15,700 nt of DNA from JAQUGA01 sp038210985 (GCA_038210985.1 JBBQWB010000076.1:1-15700); one strand, 5' to 3'; numbered from the stretch's first letter, positions 6,462-13,709 are shown. Made by a program: numbers and translations. The notes: generated by a model not told the origin, from the sequence alone.

Positions 6462-6596
6462 CTATTTTAATTGTTTTGGCTTACAAAGATGATTTTCTTT
6501 TTCGGCAGTTGCTCCACACTTTTTACATTTAAATTTGGCTTCGGTGTTTTTGTTCTTGTCGTTGTCTTTGTCCTTACTGCATGCTTTTGTGCTCAT
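6462..6596 (-). CDS. Zinc-ribbon microprotein (44 aa)
   Basis: The minus strand from 6596 encodes a 44-residue protein: a charged Lys/Asp/Asn-rich N-terminus (CSKDKDNDKNKNTEA), then FKCKKCGATAEKENHLCKP. Cys24, Cys27, His36 and Cys38 form a Cx2C-x8-HxC candidate zinc site. Its ATG overlaps the TGA of the upstream kinase/RapZ-C gene (ATGA, 4-bp overlap) and its TAG ends 5 nt before the murU-like ATG, so it sits inside a tightly coupled operon. Very similar short CKKCG...HLCKP proteins are, from memory, widespread but unnamed in Bacteroidota. The role is unknown; a structural or regulatory partner of one neighbour is possible. Coding status is supported by frame, spacing and the Cys pattern. Confidence 0.82.
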   Translation of the reverse strand: MSTKACSKDKDNDKNKNTEAKFKCKKCGATAEKENHLCKPKQLK

Positions 6597-8026
6597 ATGC
6601 TTGCTGTTTTTTGCTGTTGCTCACGATGAAATAGAATCACATTTACCGAGTATTTTTCTTTGATATGCTTTACGGTTTCTTCGGCAAAATAAACCGAACG
6701 GTGCTGTCCACCAGTGCATCCAAAGCTAATTTGTAGATTGGTGAATCCGCGTTCCAGATAATTGTCGATACTCATGTCGATAATAGCAAAAATATTTCTT
6801 TTGAATTCTGATACTTCTTCATATTTTTCAAGATAGCATGAAACTTCCATATCTTTTCCAGTTTTATCGTGATAGGCTTCCAGTCTGCCTGGATTTGGCA
6901 ATGCTCTGCAATCGAAAATGAAACCGCCGCCATTGCCACTTTCATCGCTAGGTAAGCCTTTTTTGTACGAAAAACTATTTACATAAACCGTTAACTTCTT
7001 GGGCGAACTTCCAATATTTATCAACCTTTCCGAAACCGTTAATTTATAAAGTAATTCGGTTAAAGTAGGTATTGAAATTTCCCATTTTGCATGGTCTAAA
7101 ATAAATTTCAAGTTTTCCAATGCGTATGGTATGGATTGCAAAAAATGTGTTTTCTTTTCATAAAAACCTCTAAATCCATAAGCTCCCATTGCTTGAAGAA
7201 TTCGAATTAACACAAATGCGTAATAATGCTCACGAAATTTTTTTCTGTCCACTTTGTACAATGGCTCTAAAGCGTCTAAATAATGTTCGAGCAATTGTTC
7301 TCGAATCGAATTTGGTAAATCGGCTTTAGCATCAAATAGGAGAGAAGCTAAGTCGTATTGCAGAGCACCCTTACGTCCGCCTTGATAGTCGATAAACCAA
7401 ACTTGTTCATCTTTAATCATGATGTTTCTCGATTGGAAATCACGATACATAAAAAAATCGCTCTCAATATTTCCTAAATATTCCGATAAAGTATTAAAAT
7501 CGTCTTCTAAACTTTGTTCATCGTAAGGTATTTGAGCAAGTTTTAAAAAGTAATATTTAAAATAATTCAAATCCCAAACCATCGATTGTTTATCGAAACT
7601 TGAACGTGGATAACAATATCGATAATCAAAACCTTGATGTCCAATAACCTGAAAGCGAGCTAATTCCGCTACCGTTTTTTTGTAATAATTTAAAACAGTT
7701 TCCGAAATTTCCGAACCTTGTCTGTGTTTGCTTAATAAACTAAACAATGTTTCATCTCCCAAATCTTGTTGCAAATAACAGTTATTTTCTATGTCTTCTG
7801 CATAAATTTCGGGAACATGAAGGTTGATATTCCGAAAATGTTGAGTAAATTGTAAAAAAGCAATGTTCTCTTTTTTGTCATTGTTTATTACTCCAATTGC
7901 CGACCTGTTGGAAGATGTAAGGCGAAAATAAGTTCTGTTCGAACCAGATAATGGAAGTTTATCAATGGATTCAGCATCGACGCCACTCCATAATTTGAAT
8001 AATTTATTTAAAATCGAGTTTTCCAC
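6593..8026 (-). CDS. APH-family (AmgK-like) kinase fused to RapZ C-terminal domain
   Basis: At 477 aa it has two domains. Residues about 20-315 are an aminoglycoside-phosphotransferase-type kinase: GSNRTYFRL (28-36) as nucleotide loop, catalytic Asp196 and Asn201 in YRDFQSRNIM, and metal-binding Asp213 in WFIDYQGG. AmgK, the MurNAc/GlcNAc anomeric kinase, belongs to this fold, and the MurU-like partner supports that role. Residues about 343-470 match the RapZ C-terminal domain: SFSYKKGLP, FIFDCRALPNP, TGKDMEV and IGC-like SFGCTGGQHRSVYFAEE (434-450). In E. coli RapZ this domain binds glucosamine-6-phosphate and GlmZ RNA; RapZ's N-terminal P-loop domain is absent here. The start is GTG (8024-8026): an in-frame TAA lies 9 nt upstream (8036-8038), with no ATG between. 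Sugar specificity and sensing are inferences. Confidence 0.88.
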   Translation of the reverse strand: MENSILNKLFKLWSGVDAESIDKLPLSGSNRTYFRLTSSNRSAIGVINNDKKENIAFLQFTQHFRNINLHVPEIYAEDIENNCYLQQDLGDETLFSLLSKHRQGSEISETVLNYYKKTVAELARFQVIGHQGFDYRYCYPRSSFDKQSMVWDLNYFKYYFLKLAQIPYDEQSLEDDFNTLSEYLGNIESDFFMYRDFQSRNIMIKDEQVWFIDYQGGRKGALQYDLASLLFDAKADLPNSIREQLLEHYLDALEPLYKVDRKKFREHYYAFVLIRILQAMGAYGFRGFYEKKTHFLQSIPYALENLKFILDHAKWEISIPTLTELLYKLTVSERLINIGSSPKKLTVYVNSFSYKKGLPSDESGNGGGFIFDCRALPNPGRLEAYHDKTGKDMEVSCYLEKYEEVSEFKRNIFAIIDMSIDNYLERGFTNLQISFGCTGGQHRSVYFAEETVKHIKEKYSVNVILFHREQQQKTASI

Positions 8027-8040
8027 AATGTTTTTTTATA

Positions 8041-8071
8041 CAAATGTAAATAATTAGCTCGTAGTTTTAAA
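8041..8071 (-). promoter_or_regulatory. Promoter of the kinase/RapZ-C operon
   Basis: Minus strand shows TACATTTG (8041-8048), an exact TAnnTTTG match, preceded after 19 nt by TTTA (8068-8071), one base from the -33 TTTG. Transcription would start near 8033-8035, only about 8 nt before the GTG, giving an almost leaderless mRNA. Confidence 0.55.
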
Positions 8072-8169
8072 GGAACGAATGAAATAAATTTCAGTTTGAT
8101 TGTTTTTTCACTAAAAAGCAGATGATAAATATGAATGATTGCTTTGCAGAGATAGAAAAAGAGTTTTCG

Positions 8170-8408
8170 CTACTTTCCTTTGGTCTTTTTTTCGTATTTG
8201 ATTTTTTTATCCTTTACTCCATTTTCCGAAGCTGGCGTTTCTCCATAAAGACTATCTGAATATACTTTGGTAAATTCGGCACCAAAAAATACAATCATGG
8301 ACGAATACGATGTCCATAATAGAATAAGTATAATTGATCCCTATCCCACCATTTTTTAAATGTTGTTTTTAGAAGTTTGAATATTTTACTGGATATGGAT
8401 TTCTTCAT
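8170..8408 (-). pseudogene. YihY/BrkB-family membrane protein with its middle deleted
   Basis: Two ends of one gene are joined. From ATG at 8406-8408 the frame reads MKKSISSKIFKLLKTTFKKW then WDRD, the usual cytosolic N-terminus of Bacteroidota YihY proteins. Immediately after, in another frame, comes GSIILILLWTSYSSMIVFFG followed by AEFTKVYSDSLYGE and a Lys-rich tail ending at TAG (8170-8172); this is the last transmembrane segment and C-terminus of the family. Intact members are roughly 300 aa, so over 200 residues are missing. The join is near 8336-8341 at GGGATC, where both frames could pair, suggesting deletion through short homology. The gene starts 13 nt after the DUF748 stop and was the last gene of that operon. 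A short frameshifted peptide may still be made. Confidence 0.82.
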
Positions 8409-8421
8409 ATTGTAGTTTGAT

Positions 8422-9579
8422 TTAGTTATTTTTTTTCTTGCTTTTTTTCTTCTTATCCGATTTTGTGAAAAGTTTTTCAAAAAACCCTTTTTTCTTATCG
8501 GTTTCAACCTTATTTACGGATAGGATAGTGATTTCATGATCAATAGCAGGATACAAGGCTTGAACGAATGCGTTACGCAAAACTTCAATTAAAGCATACC
8601 AAGTTTTTATAGTCGTATTTTTGTAATTGCCTTCTATCGGAATTTTTGTGGCTACCTGTTTTTCTTTAGAATTCTTAAGAATTACACCTACCGTTCCAAC
8701 CAAAGCTTCATATAGTTTGTTGAGAAAAGAATCATGACGGTCTTCTGAACCAATAACATCCAAATTTTTAATTATGGGTTTAACATATCCAACAAATTTT
8801 CCATTCTGTGAAGCCACTTCGGTATATAAACCGAATGTTCCTGCATGAACATCAAACTTAGCATACGCTTTTAAAAAGTCATTTAAATCGGGTAAGTTTG
8901 TATTTTTCAACTGTGCATTCAGATCGAAGGTGGGGTTTTCTGCCAATGGATTAAGTTTCATTTTTAACAAGAAAATACCTTTATAAATATTAGCACTTGC
9001 TTTTACAGATGCTGGCAGTAATGCTGAATCCTGAACAGATGATAAGTTTTCTGCAAGAACTTGAATTTTGGTTATAGAAACATCCACTTTGGGTTGGGAT
9101 GTGGTGTCAATGAATTGTAATTTACCATCTACTATTTTAAAGTAATTAATTTTAAGCGGCATAAAGTTTTTAAGCACTTTGCGAAAATCATTTGTGTCTT
9201 TTTGAATGGCGGCAGGTTCTGCTTTATCTTTGGTAAATCGCACTACGGGATTTGTAAATTCAAGTTCGCCAACAATTCTACCATTAAATATGGATTTCCA
9301 TTCTATCGAAAGATCTATTGCTTTTGAAGATATAAAAGGTATATGTTGTTTTGAAGTTGAATCTACCTTATCAATGTAAATATCTTTAATAATGTAAGCA
9401 CCTCGATATAAATTAAGATCAATATCTTGAATGTGTCCGTAATATCCATCCAATGAACTAAGTGTTTTATTGGCATAATGTAATACAACATAAGGTAATA
9501 TAATGCGGATTATTATTAATACGGCGACGATGGAAATAACTATTTTCCAAATTCTGTGTTTTTTTTGTTTATTTGCCAT
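8422..9579 (-). CDS. DUF748 / AsmA-like envelope protein (385 aa)
   Basis: An N-terminal membrane anchor (WKIVISIVAVLIIIRIILPY, about 11-30) is followed by a long beta-rich domain: VLHYANKTLSSLDGYYGHIQDIDLNLYRGAY near 32-62, FTNPVVRFTK near 107, INYFKIVDGKLQFIDT near 144, and repeated strand pairs. The layout fits DUF748, part of the AsmA/TAM superfamily of periplasm-facing proteins linked to lipid transport and envelope stability. The C-terminus is strongly basic (KKKKSKKKNN). No catalytic residues are expected. It follows the 128-aa gene after a 58-nt gap and precedes the deleted yihY by 13 nt, so it is probably part of one operon that starts at 10370. Confidence 0.8.
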   Translation of the reverse strand: MANKQKKHRIWKIVISIVAVLIIIRIILPYVVLHYANKTLSSLDGYYGHIQDIDLNLYRGAYIIKDIYIDKVDSTSKQHIPFISSKAIDLSIEWKSIFNGRIVGELEFTNPVVRFTKDKAEPAAIQKDTNDFRKVLKNFMPLKINYFKIVDGKLQFIDTTSQPKVDVSITKIQVLAENLSSVQDSALLPASVKASANIYKGIFLLKMKLNPLAENPTFDLNAQLKNTNLPDLNDFLKAYAKFDVHAGTFGLYTEVASQNGKFVGYVKPIIKNLDVIGSEDRHDSFLNKLYEALVGTVGVILKNSKEKQVATKIPIEGNYKNTTIKTWYALIEVLRNAFVQALYPAIDHEITILSVNKVETDKKKGFFEKLFTKSDKKKKSKKKNN

Positions 9580-9637
9580 GTCTTTATTTTAGATTATTTG
9601 ATGTAGTTTGTGTATTAATTTGCCTGAAAATTTACAT

Positions 9638-10024
9638 TTATTTATGTTTGAATTTTGAAAAAACAGAGTGTAATAGTTTTCCTCCTGTCGATATTATTTT
9701 GTCGGAATTACTAGCGACTAAACCAACAACAGTTGTTTGTAGGAGAATACCTAAAGTTTTTTTAATTGGGTTTTGTGTTTTACCAAAGAACATTTTTTTG
9801 AAAAGTAAACCGGAAACAATTCCAATAACTGTTTTACCAATTCCTGTTTTTAAATCTTTAGAAGCCGTCATTGAAATAAAAGTATCTTTAATGAGATTAA
9901 CAGGCTTAAAACTTTCATGAACTTCATGAACCTGTGCTTTGAGTATATTTAACTCATAAGCCCGTTTTATTTTCATTTGCTCTATCGATTCATTAAGCAA
10001 AGTATTAGGTGATTTCTTTTTCAT
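9638..10024 (-). CDS. Hypothetical small membrane-associated protein (128 aa)
   Basis: The N-terminal half is a charged, probably helical region (LLNESIEQMKIKRAYELNIL, then KAQVHEVHESFKP). The second half has two moderately hydrophobic Gly-rich segments (TVIGIVSGLLFKKMFFG and TLGILLQTTVVGLVAS) and a basic end (KFKHK). Its start overlaps the holin-X-like gene by 20 bp, implying translational coupling. Pairing with a holin-X/YqjE-like partner recalls the YqjD-YqjE-YqjK arrangement of E. coli, but sequence similarity to YqjK cannot be claimed. Function is unknown. Confidence 0.7.
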   Translation of the reverse strand: MKKKSPNTLLNESIEQMKIKRAYELNILKAQVHEVHESFKPVNLIKDTFISMTASKDLKTGIGKTVIGIVSGLLFKKMFFGKTQNPIKKTLGILLQTTVVGLVASNSDKIISTGGKLLHSVFSKFKHK

Positions 10025-10370
10025 CCTTTTTTGTATTTAGCATTTTTACAATAAGTGCGTTTTTCACGGGTGATTTTATCATGTTTGGTATATAGTGTAA
10101 TAATAAAGCAACTAAAACATAGAAAGCAGCTAATATAAAAAAACCGAAATATAATTTGCCTAAAAGTTCACCAATCCATAAAGCTAAACCGATGTTTAAT
10201 AGAACAGCCATTAGCGATATCACAATAAAGATGATAATTTTTACTATAATTGTTGAAATTACATCTGCGGATTTTGAAATAGCTTTCAACTTAAATAAAT
10301 CAAGATTCGTTTTGGCATATATTTCTGCTATTTGAATCAAATCTTTAATTAATGATGATTTATCTTCCAT
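10005..10370 (-). CDS. Holin-X / YqjE-like membrane protein (121 aa)
   Basis: A soluble helical N-terminus (LIKDLIQIAEIYAKTNLDLF) leads to two long membrane helices (TIIVKIIIFIVISLMAVLLN and YFGFFILAAFYVLVALLLHY) separated by the amphipathic LALWIGELLGKL. This pattern matches the phage_holin_3_6/YqjE group, which despite the name is mostly chromosomal and associated with stress or stationary phase. It heads an operon with the 128-aa protein, the DUF748 protein and the broken yihY. The 124-nt upstream gap contains no exact TAnnTTTG element, so its promoter was not identified. Confidence 0.75.
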   Translation of the reverse strand: MEDKSSLIKDLIQIAEIYAKTNLDLFKLKAISKSADVISTIIVKIIIFIVISLMAVLLNIGLALWIGELLGKLYFGFFILAAFYVLVALLLHYIPNMIKSPVKNALIVKMLNTKKDEKEIT

Positions 10371-10494
10371 TTTAAATAGTTTTATTAAGCTAAGCTTATG
10401 GTGAAATGCATATTTAATTGTAAAGGCATTTATCCGACATTTAAAATTATTGCAAACTTTCTATGTCAAAGTTTTTTTAATGGATAATATAAAT

Positions 10495-11004
10495 TTATCC
10501 CCTTTCACGAAGAAATTTCACATGATTTAGGTCGTCTCTAAGTTGTGCTTTTTGTTCAGTAATCATTTGAACCATATAATCAGGTAGATGTTCTCTGTCT
10601 TTAATTGCATCTTCGTAAGTATCTTGTGCGGCATCTTCTCCAAATTCACACGATTTAAGTATGGCATTACGGTTTTTTCCTGTAAGTGTGGCTTTAATAT
10701 CCATCCATGCACGAAATACTTTACCCATGGCGGAAGTGCTTTGGGTGGGCTCGCCACCATATTTACAAACTTCGTAGTTAAGTGGAGTTTTTAAAATTTG
10801 ACTTTTAGAAATCATCCTATTAAATAAAACTTTAAGATCAGAATCTTCAGTTTCTTCTGCTGCTTGTCCATATCCCTCAATGCGGTCGTTATTTATCTGG
10901 ACTAAAGAATTTAATACTTCGACAATTTTTTCTTTTTCTTCCACTGAATATATTTCTTTTTGTTCAAATGGATTGTTGTCGTGCATGTGATTATCTGTAT
11001 TCAT
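10495..11004 (-). CDS. PA2169-family four-helix-bundle protein (DUF2383)
   Basis: At 169 aa the core (about 20-165) is helical with the signature ferritin-like spacing: KEKIVEVLNSLVQINNDRIEGYGQAAEE, then a helix with LKVLFNRMISKSQ, RAWMDIKATLTGKNRNAILKSCEFGEDAAQDTYEDAI and LPDYMVQMITEQKAQLRDDL. This matches the PA2169/DUF2383 group, small cytosolic proteins often found beside stress genes; their biochemistry is not settled. Glu/Asp residues in GEDAAQDTYEDA could suit metal binding, but this is inference. It is monocistronic by spacing (100 nt upstream, 124 nt downstream). The hairpin at 11052-11072 lies between it and the next gene. Confidence 0.85.
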   Translation of the reverse strand: MNTDNHMHDNNPFEQKEIYSVEEKEKIVEVLNSLVQINNDRIEGYGQAAEETEDSDLKVLFNRMISKSQILKTPLNYEVCKYGGEPTQSTSAMGKVFRAWMDIKATLTGKNRNAILKSCEFGEDAAQDTYEDAIKDREHLPDYMVQMITEQKAQLRDDLNHVKFLRERG

Positions 11005-11104
11005 TTTTTTGTGTTTGTTTAAATTAATTAATATTTTTTTTAAGGATTTTAAGGCGTTTTTAAACGATGCCTAATAGTTTTAGTTTGCATCTATTTAAAT
11101 ATAT

Positions 11105-11281
11105 CTATTTCTTGTTTTTAAAAATGCGAAATATTAAAAAAATAACTAATACAATTACTAAAACAGATACAAATATTCCTACTCCCATTCCTGTTTTAAA
11201 AATCCCTCCGACAACAGCACAACCAGAAAATGTAGTTAGCAGTGTCATAAATAATGCGTATATAAGTATTTGCTTTTTCAT
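11105..11281 (-). CDS. Small lipoprotein with one C-terminal membrane helix (58 aa)
   Basis: The start at 11281 is preferred because it puts MKKQILIYALFMTLLTTFSG directly at the N-terminus, giving a normal lipobox (TFSGC, Cys21). A start 12 codons upstream (11317) would add MKKSPKLQHNHI before the signal peptide and is less likely. After AVVGGIFKTGMGVGI follows a single hydrophobic helix (FVSVLVIVLVIFLIFRIF) and a short basic tail (KNKK). Proteins of this design are common in Bacteroidota stress clusters and lack a known function. It sits between YtxH and DUF2383 genes on the same strand. Confidence 0.75.
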   Translation of the reverse strand: MKKQILIYALFMTLLTTFSGCAVVGGIFKTGMGVGIFVSVLVIVLVIFLIFRIFKNKK

Positions 11282-11370
11282 AATATGATTGTGTTGAAGT
11301 TTCGGAGATTTTTTCATTGCTCAAAATAATATTCATTTATTGTTAATGTATTTAGCAATGTGAGTTTTAC

Positions 11371-11658
11371 TTAAGAATTGAGCTTAATACTGGTTTTTAA
11401 ATCATTTTTTGTTTCTTGTACTTTTTCTTTACCCTTAGCATACAAATCTTCTGCTTCGTTTTTTGCATTTTCAATTTCCTCGCTCGCTGAAGAAACAAAA
11501 TTGTCAAATTTGGCTTTTAAACTATCCCAAAAGTCTTCGCCCTTACTTGTTATTTGTTTACGTGTAACAGATCCTTTTTCGGGTGCTAATAATACACCTA
11601 ATGCAGCACCAACAGCGGCACCAGCTAAAATTCCTAATATTAATTTTCCTGTGTTCAT
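11371..11658 (-). CDS. YtxH-domain protein (95 aa)
   Basis: MNTGKLILGILAGAAVGAAL continues to GVLLAPEKG, the classic YtxH opening: a Gly/Ala-rich membrane or membrane-associated helix followed by LAPEKG. The remainder is a charged amphipathic helix (FWDSLKAKFDNFVSSASEEI, ENAKNEAEDLYAKGKEKVQE), reminiscent of general stress proteins of the YtxH/apolipoprotein-like type. In Bacillus, YtxH belongs to the general stress regulon. It starts 34 nt after the lmo0937-type gene stop, so the two are probably cotranscribed. Confidence 0.9.
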   Translation of the reverse strand: MNTGKLILGILAGAAVGAALGVLLAPEKGSVTRKQITSKGEDFWDSLKAKFDNFVSSASEEIENAKNEAEDLYAKGKEKVQETKNDLKTSIKLNS

Positions 11659-11692
11659 AATTTTGTTTTTTTAAATTGTTAGTATTAATTGA

Positions 11693-11851
11693 TTAATTAA
11701 GTGGTTTTTTGCCCTGTATCACTCTTAAAATAATAGCTACAATGGCGATAACAAGTAATATGTGGATAAGAGATCCTGCACTGTAAGCAAAAAATCCAAT
11801 TGCCCAGGCAATGACTAAAATTACGGCTAAGATATAAAGTATGTTACTCAT
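11693..11851 (-). CDS. lmo0937-family small membrane protein (52 aa)
   Basis: The frame from ATG (11849-11851) to TAA (11693-11695) encodes two hydrophobic helices: SNILYILAVILVIAWAIGFF and, after AYSAGS, LIHILLVIAIVAIILRVIQG, ending KKPLN. The Trp-Ala-Ile-Gly-Phe-Phe in helix 1, the short Tyr-Ser-Ala-Gly loop, and the His-x3-Val-x-Ala-Ile second helix match the lmo0937/DUF5670 group of tiny inner-membrane proteins, usually in stress-gene company. Function is unknown. It leads a probable two-gene unit with YtxH. Confidence 0.85.
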   Translation of the reverse strand: MSNILYILAVILVIAWAIGFFAYSAGSLIHILLVIAIVAIILRVIQGKKPLN

Positions 11852-11956
11852 GATATTATGTTTTTAATGATTGTTTTTATGTTTGATTTTTGTTTGAATT
11901 AAGGGGAACAAATCTTTGTTGTTTTTTAAAATTTGATCACTTTAATTCTTTTTTTG

Positions 11957-12166
11957 CTATTGAAGAGTTCTGTCTGAAATTTTCTCACGACTTGAAGTGA
12001 CACTTTTAGCAGTCTGCTTTTTTGTATCCTCTTTTTCGTCGGTCATTTTCTTTGGAGATGCTTTTTTCTCGCTTTTCATTTCACCTTCTTTATGCTGGCT
12101 ACTAACTGGTTGTTTTGAACTTGCAGATTGTTTTACAATCTTTTTGTTTTTTTCTTCGTTTTTCAT
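11957..12166 (-). CDS. Lys/Ser/Glu-rich low-complexity protein (69 aa)
   Basis: The protein is almost entirely charged or polar (KKIVKQSASSKQPVSSQHKE, KSEKKASPKKMTDEKEDTKK), with no hydrophobic core, signal peptide or motif, so it is predicted disordered. Such short hydrophilic proteins accompany stress genes in related bacteria and might act as hydrophilin- or histone-like factors, which is inference only. Support for coding: an ATG in an A-rich leader, an exact TAATTTTG promoter element about 48 nt upstream, and position within a same-strand gene run. Confidence 0.6.
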   Translation of the reverse strand: MKNEEKNKKIVKQSASSKQPVSSQHKEGEMKSEKKASPKKMTDEKEDTKKQTAKSVTSSREKISDRTLQ

Positions 12167-12213
12167 TTGATTTTGGTTTTAATTGATAATATTGTTCGCT
12201 AAATTCGATAAGG

Positions 12214-12221
12214 CAAAATTA
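12214..12221 (-). promoter_or_regulatory. Candidate -7 promoter element upstream of the Lys/Ser-rich gene
   Basis: Minus strand TAATTTTG matches TAnnTTTG exactly; the ATG is about 48 nt downstream. It separates this unit from the oxidoreductase gene. The rest of the 237-nt gap (12167-12403) shows no gene and no strong hairpin. Confidence 0.45.
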
Positions 12222-12403
12222 CCTCAGCTGAACACTAAATGTGTTACAGAAAACTATGAAAATGTTATAAGATTCCTATATTAGAGATAATTTAATATCT
12301 TATTTTATGTGGAATGTATTTTTTCCGAATCGGGGTAGATTTGGGAAAAGTTTTCATGGTATTGCAATTCAGTTGATTGTGTGTAAAGAGTTGATTAAGA
12401 ATA

Positions 12404-13603
12404 TCAGCGACCGAAACGGTAATCGTCTAAAAATTGGTGTTTCGTATGGTTAAGGGAATGCAAGATTGCATCGCGGGCCATGACACTATAGGTGATTCCA
12501 TTACCGCCAAATCCTAAAATATAATGTTCATTTATTTCCGAATTGGGTCGGCCAAAATAAGGTAATCCATCTTCGGTTTCGCCAAATGTGCCTGCCCAAA
12601 TATAATCTGCTTTAAAATTAATATCTGGAAAATACTTTTGAAACTGTTTGGTTAAATGGGTTTGCTTTTTGAATAAAATTGAATCCCGTTTTATGGCATT
12701 TTTGAAATTTTCATCACAACCGCCTATAATAATACGACCTTCGGAAGTTGTTCTGAAATAAAAATACGGAGCAGAATTATCCCAATAAATATGGTTTTTA
12801 AATGCTTTGGGCATTTCCTCAAAAACCTCGCTGGCTAATGCATACGTGCTTTTAAGATTTACTACTTTCTCTCGCAGGGTATTTCCGCTTTCGTATCCAG
12901 TGCAATGGATGATATGATTGGCTTGAATTGAAACTTTATCCTGAGTTTTAACTATAAATTTTGTCCCATCATTTTTAATTTCCTGAATTTCAGTATGATC
13001 ATAAATTTTCATTCCCTTTTTGGAACAATAATCTAATAAATCATAGGAGAATTTGAAGGGATCAATGATGGCTCCGGAAACTGATTCAATTCCGGCGTAA
13101 GCATTTAATCCCAATTTTATGAGTGCTTCTTTATCGAGCCAATTAACATTAAATCCATGTTTTCTTCTTGCAATAAATTCTTCTTCCATACCCTTAATGC
13201 CCTTTCGGGTGGCCGTAAAATAAATGCTTTTTTTAAATTTGAAAGGACAATTGCTTTTAATCTCATCAATTATCTTTTTAAGATCAAAAATAGCTTTTTC
13301 ACAATTTTTATAACTGGAAACAGCACAATCAAGTCCTCGTTTCTCAATTAGTTTATACAATGGAACATCAATTTCATATTGTAGCATCCCAGTGCTAGCT
13401 GCACTGCTTCCGTTGCAGACATTCCGTTTGTCGACCAGAACAACATCTTTGCCTTCTTGCAAGAGTTTGTGTGCAATTAAAGATCCAGTAATTCCACCGC
13501 CAATTACCAATATGTCGGTGGATATGGATTTATCCAATGAAGGGTAACTTTTTATAAAAGCGTTTTTTACTAACCAATAAGGTTCGTTTGATCGTAAATC
13601 CAT
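12404..13603 (-). CDS. FAD-dependent oxidoreductase, DAO (glycine/D-amino-acid oxidase) family
   Basis: At 399 aa this is standard for the family. The dinucleotide-binding site is ILVIGGGITGSLIAHKLLQE (31-50), ending at VLVDKR with Asp58 placed to bind the FAD ribose, followed by SSAASTGMLQYEID as the FAD-contacting loop. Middle segments (TEIQEI, IIHCTGYESG) and the C-terminal GFGGNGITYSVMARDAI complete the FAD domain. DAO relatives oxidise secondary or primary amines; true oxidases pass electrons to oxygen and give H2O2, while others are dehydrogenases. The substrate cannot be read from sequence. The gene lies downstream of katE behind a strong hairpin (13657-13692), so it may be separately transcribed. 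A role producing peroxide next to a catalase is attractive but unproven. Confidence 0.88.
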   Translation of the reverse strand: MDLRSNEPYWLVKNAFIKSYPSLDKSISTDILVIGGGITGSLIAHKLLQEGKDVVLVDKRNVCNGSSAASTGMLQYEIDVPLYKLIEKRGLDCAVSSYKNCEKAIFDLKKIIDEIKSNCPFKFKKSIYFTATRKGIKGMEEEFIARRKHGFNVNWLDKEALIKLGLNAYAGIESVSGAIIDPFKFSYDLLDYCSKKGMKIYDHTEIQEIKNDGTKFIVKTQDKVSIQANHIIHCTGYESGNTLREKVVNLKSTYALASEVFEEMPKAFKNHIYWDNSAPYFYFRTTSEGRIIIGGCDENFKNAIKRDSILFKKQTHLTKQFQKYFPDINFKADYIWAGTFGETEDGLPYFGRPNSEINEHYILGFGGNGITYSVMARDAILHSLNHTKHQFLDDYRFGR

Positions 13604-13656
13604 ATTTCATATTTTATTAAAAATTCACATAATATCCTTGCTGTCATTCATAAATT

Positions 13657-13692
13657 AACAAGCGATAGATATGTAAAACACTATCGCTTGTT
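13657..13692 (-). terminator. Strong hairpin after katE, nested in a longer inverted repeat
   Basis: AACAAGCGATAG (13657-13668) and CTATCGCTTGTT (13681-13692) form a perfect 12-bp stem with a 12-nt loop, 18 nt after the katE stop. On the minus strand it is followed by the weak T-rich AATTTATG. A second perfect 12-bp pair, TTCATAAATTAA (13647-13658) with TTAATTTATGAA (13705-13716), surrounds it, the right arm including the katE stop codon. Confidence 0.65.
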
Positions 13693-13709
13693 GTTTTCTT
13701 TCGATTAAT

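Noticed and set aside
8295..8507. 70-codon minus-strand frame beginning MKPIRKKGFLKNF
   Set aside because: Its first half is DUF748 read in the wrong frame; only the part from 8408 is real and belongs to the deleted yihY.
11052..11072. Hairpin AGGCGTTTTTAAACGATGCCT as terminator of the small lipoprotein gene
   Set aside because: The stem is bulged and the downstream minus-strand sequence is A-rich rather than T-rich, so a terminator call is not justified.
11907..11922. AACAAATCTTTGTT palindrome followed by T's on the plus strand
   Set aside because: It is oriented as a terminator for a plus-strand transcript, but no plus-strand gene is present; probably chance in AT-rich DNA.
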